Notes under the pieces: model-generated
Databases searched by the model: none
Told to the model about the DNA's origin: nothing
Seen by the model: only the letters and a program-made list of their open reading frames with translations
Program-made: the position numbers and the translations under genes
Shown: one piece after another, positions 5,758 through 7,502 of the stretch
Layout of the letters: every line of letters starts with the position of its first letter
Position numbering within the stretch: the stretch's first letter is position 1
Assembly (NCBI GenBank): GCA_028711875.1
Contig: JAQTRJ010000094.1
Coordinates: 1-7,502 of the forward strand
Reading direction: 5' to 3'
Length of the DNA: 7,502 bases
From: a bacterium
Lineage (GTDB): Bacteria > Electryoneota > RPQS01

Positions 5758-7235
5758 TGCTGCCGCGCGCGCTGAACGACGTCGCCCGACGCGGCGTCGT
5801 GCACGATTACCTCGAGCGGCATCTCGCCGGGCAGCGAGTGCGTCGCGCAGCCGAAACACGGATCGTAGGCGCGGAACGCCATCTCGATGCGGTTCAGCAT
5901 GCCGTCGGTGATCTTGGTTCCCTTCTTGATCAGTCCCGCCGCCGCCTTCTGAATGGACATCGTGATCGGCGCGTTGTTGTTGGTCGTGCCGACGATGAGA
6001 TTGGCTTCGGTGATGATGCCCTTCTGGTCGGTCTTATAGTGATGCGTGAGCGTGCCGCGCGGCGCTTCGACGATGCCGATGCCTTCGCCGACAATGTGCT
6101 GCGGCTTGTTCACCAGCTTATCGGAGGTGATTTCCTCGTCCTTGGCCAGCGCCGCGGTCGCTTCGCACGCATACATCAGCTCGACGATCCGCGCCCAGTG
6201 CGTGGCCAGCGTCTGATGCACCGGCTTCTTGCCGCTCTTGTCGCCGGTCAGCGTTTCGTAGAAGCGTTCGTATTCGGCCTGAGCCAGCGGCGTGGCCATG
6301 CCGTCGGACGCGTTCAGCCGCGACAGCGGCGTCGCCTTGTACACGCCCGAATCTACGCCGTCCACGAAGCCCTTCCAGCCCACCTTTTTCAAATAGGGAT
6401 ATTTCAGATAGCTGTACGGCTCGACGTGCTCGACCACGTAGTCGAGGTAGTCCTTCGGCTCGTATTTGCAGTGCTCCTTGCCGTCGGGATCCACCACGCG
6501 CACCTTGCCGTCGTAGAAGTTCACCTTGTTGTTCGCGTCCACCATGCCCATGCTATAGGTGCGATGCGTGAACATGTCGGAGAGAATCAGGTCCACATAG
6601 CCCTTGTTGGCGAGCACCACGTCGTTCACGATCTTGATCGTGAACTTGGCGAACTCGACCATCTCCGCGCCGATCTTGATGATCTCGGCTTGCTCGTCCT
6701 TGCTGATCCGCTTGGACATGCCGCCGGGAATCGCGGTGACGGGATGAACTTTCTTGCCGCCGATGATTTCAATCACGCGCTGGCCGCGCGCGCGCTGCGC
6801 AATGACCAGCTTGCCGACTTCCACCCCGACTTTCGCAATCACGCCGAGAATATTCCGTTCCGCGGCGGGCGCATCGGGCCCGCACACGAAATCGGGTCCG
6901 CCCAAAGCGTAGAAATGGGTGGTGTGGTCGCCCGCGTAAAACGCGTTGTACACGAGGTTGCGCAGCTTCAGAGCGGCGGACGTGGGCACGACGCCGAACA
7001 CGCCGTCCACCGCCTTCGCCGAAGCCATGTGGTGAGCATCGGGACACACGCCGCAAATGCGAGTGGTAATGCGCGGCAGTTCTTCCGCCGGGCGACCCAC
7101 GCAAAACTGTTCGAAGCCGCGCAGCTCGGGCACCTGAAAATAGCAGTTGGCCAGCGAGCCGTCGTCGTTGACGAACAGGTGAATCTTGCCGTGACCTTCG
7201 AGACGGGTAATGGGATCAATGACGACGCTTTTCAC
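5751..7235 (-). CDS. mvhA: [NiFe]-hydrogenase large subunit, group 3 (MvhA-like)
   Basis: This is the catalytic subunit that binds the NiFe(CN)2CO centre and splits or makes H2. The 494-residue product opens with VVIDPITRLEGHGKI. It carries the N-terminal metal motif RICGVCPDAHH (Cys61, Cys64, His68) and the C-terminal motif DPCFGCATH (458-466; Cys460, Cys463), so all four cysteine ligands are present. The 28 residues after His466 are the expected tail cut by the peptidase encoded next. There is no membrane anchor. The start is GTG 7235, overlapping the small-subunit stop as GTGA, with GAGGAGG eight bases upstream. Sequence style and the MvhG-like neighbour point to group 3c, the methyl-viologen-reducing type that passes electrons to heterodisulfide reductase or a similar partner. 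Group 3d (HoxH) is the main alternative, and the partner genes are not in view. Confidence 0.95.
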   Translation of the reverse strand: MKSVVIDPITRLEGHGKIHLFVNDDGSLANCYFQVPELRGFEQFCVGRPAEELPRITTRICGVCPDAHHMASAKAVDGVFGVVPTSAALKLRNLVYNAFYAGDHTTHFYALGGPDFVCGPDAPAAERNILGVIAKVGVEVGKLVIAQRARGQRVIEIIGGKKVHPVTAIPGGMSKRISKDEQAEIIKIGAEMVEFAKFTIKIVNDVVLANKGYVDLILSDMFTHRTYSMGMVDANNKVNFYDGKVRVVDPDGKEHCKYEPKDYLDYVVEHVEPYSYLKYPYLKKVGWKGFVDGVDSGVYKATPLSRLNASDGMATPLAQAEYERFYETLTGDKSGKKPVHQTLATHWARIVELMYACEATAALAKDEEITSDKLVNKPQHIVGEGIGIVEAPRGTLTHHYKTDQKGIITEANLIVGTTNNNAPITMSIQKAAAGLIKKGTKITDGMLNRIEMAFRAYDPCFGCATHSLPGEMPLEVIVHDAASGDVVQRARQHC

Positions 7236-7502
7236 GCTTGCACCCTCCTCAGCATCGAATCGGCCAGCGAGAAGCGATAGAACGTTCCCAGCGGATCGGA
7301 AATGGTGGCGATAATCTTCTCGACTTCTTCCGGATCGGTGGAGTCAATCACGCTGGCCAGCGCCGACACCATCTTCGCGCCCTGATCGCGCACATTGACC
7401 GGGCTGCCGTAGCAGCCGCGGCAGGCAACGCCGGCCTTGACGCACTTCGCGCCGCAGCCGATGCGCGTGGCCGGGGCGCAGCAGACGATTCCCTGTTCCA
7501 TG
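7232..7502 (-). CDS. mvhG: [NiFe]-hydrogenase small subunit, C-terminal part (truncated by window edge)
   Basis: The last 89 or more residues of the electron-transferring small subunit; the gene starts beyond the right edge. Counting from the Met encoded at 7501-7499, which is probably internal, cysteines lie at 7, 8, 16, 20, 27 and 30 in the pattern CCAPATRIGCGAKC then ACRGCYG. This fits iron-sulfur ligands of the F420-non-reducing small subunit MvhG and its relatives. It is followed by DQGAKMVSALASVID and the closing DPLGTFYRFSL, which is typical of MvhG. The N-terminal proximal-cluster motif is outside the window. The TGA overlaps the large-subunit GTG, so the two are translationally coupled. 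HoxY or other NADH-ubiquinone oxidoreductase 20-kDa-type subunits are less likely, given the MvhG-like tail. Confidence 0.9.
   Translation of the reverse strand, partial: MEQGIVCCAPATRIGCGAKCVKAGVACRGCYGSPVNVRDQGAKMVSALASVIDSTDPEEVEKIIATISDPLGTFYRFSLADSMLRRVQA
7244..7250 (-). promoter_or_regulatory. Strong ribosome-binding site of large-subunit gene
   Basis: GAGGAGG on the minus strand, eight bases before GTG 7235. It supports the GTG start and is the strongest Shine-Dalgarno sequence seen in the window, in keeping with high expression of the structural subunit. It lies inside the small-subunit coding region. Confidence 0.85.

Noticed and set aside
5757..7280. 507-codon open frame on the plus strand opposite the large-subunit gene
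   Set aside because: Its sequence is His/Arg/Val-rich with no family motif and mirrors a strongly supported hydrogenase gene; long antisense frames are common in GC-rich DNA.

Overview
The window is one block of a [NiFe]-hydrogenase locus from a GC-rich bacterium. All genes read on the minus strand, so transcription runs from the right end to the left. The order of reading is: small subunit (3' part only), large subunit, endopeptidase for the large subunit, a small DnaJ-type zinc-finger protein, a nickel-permease-like membrane protein, hypF, hypC, hypD, and the first 65 codons of hypE, which runs off the left edge.

The structural subunits look like the cytoplasmic group 3 type, most like the F420-non-reducing MvhG/MvhA (group 3c). 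The small-subunit tail carries a six-cysteine pattern and ends in a DPLGTFYRFSL motif. The large subunit has both NiFe-binding motifs (RICGVC near the N terminus, DPCFGCATH near the C terminus) and a 28-residue tail for proteolytic removal. HypF, HypC, HypD and HypE build and insert the Fe(CN)2CO part of the active site. The membrane protein with a ten-histidine loop probably handles nickel, and the peptidase clips the large subunit once nickel is in. hypA and hypB are not in the window.

Gene packing is tight in three places: 4-nt GTGA overlaps at small/large subunit and at hypC/hypD, a 7- to 8-nt overlap at large subunit/peptidase and hypD/hypE, and a 17-nt overlap at peptidase/zinc finger. 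Three gaps break the run. The gap at 4754-4964 holds three consecutive related hairpins. The gap at 3983-4039 holds a strong GC hairpin just before hypF. The gap at 1505-1660 holds two perfect 9-bp inverted repeats. None has a clear U-tract, so none is a convincing intrinsic terminator.

The taxon cannot be fixed from the sequence. The gene family content fits an anaerobic or facultative bacterium (a deltaproteobacterium or one of the uncultured bacterial phyla carrying MvhA-type enzymes); this is inference. The least expected gene is the stand-alone zinc-finger protein at 4965-5273, which has four CxxCxGxG repeats and no J domain and sits between the peptidase and the permease.
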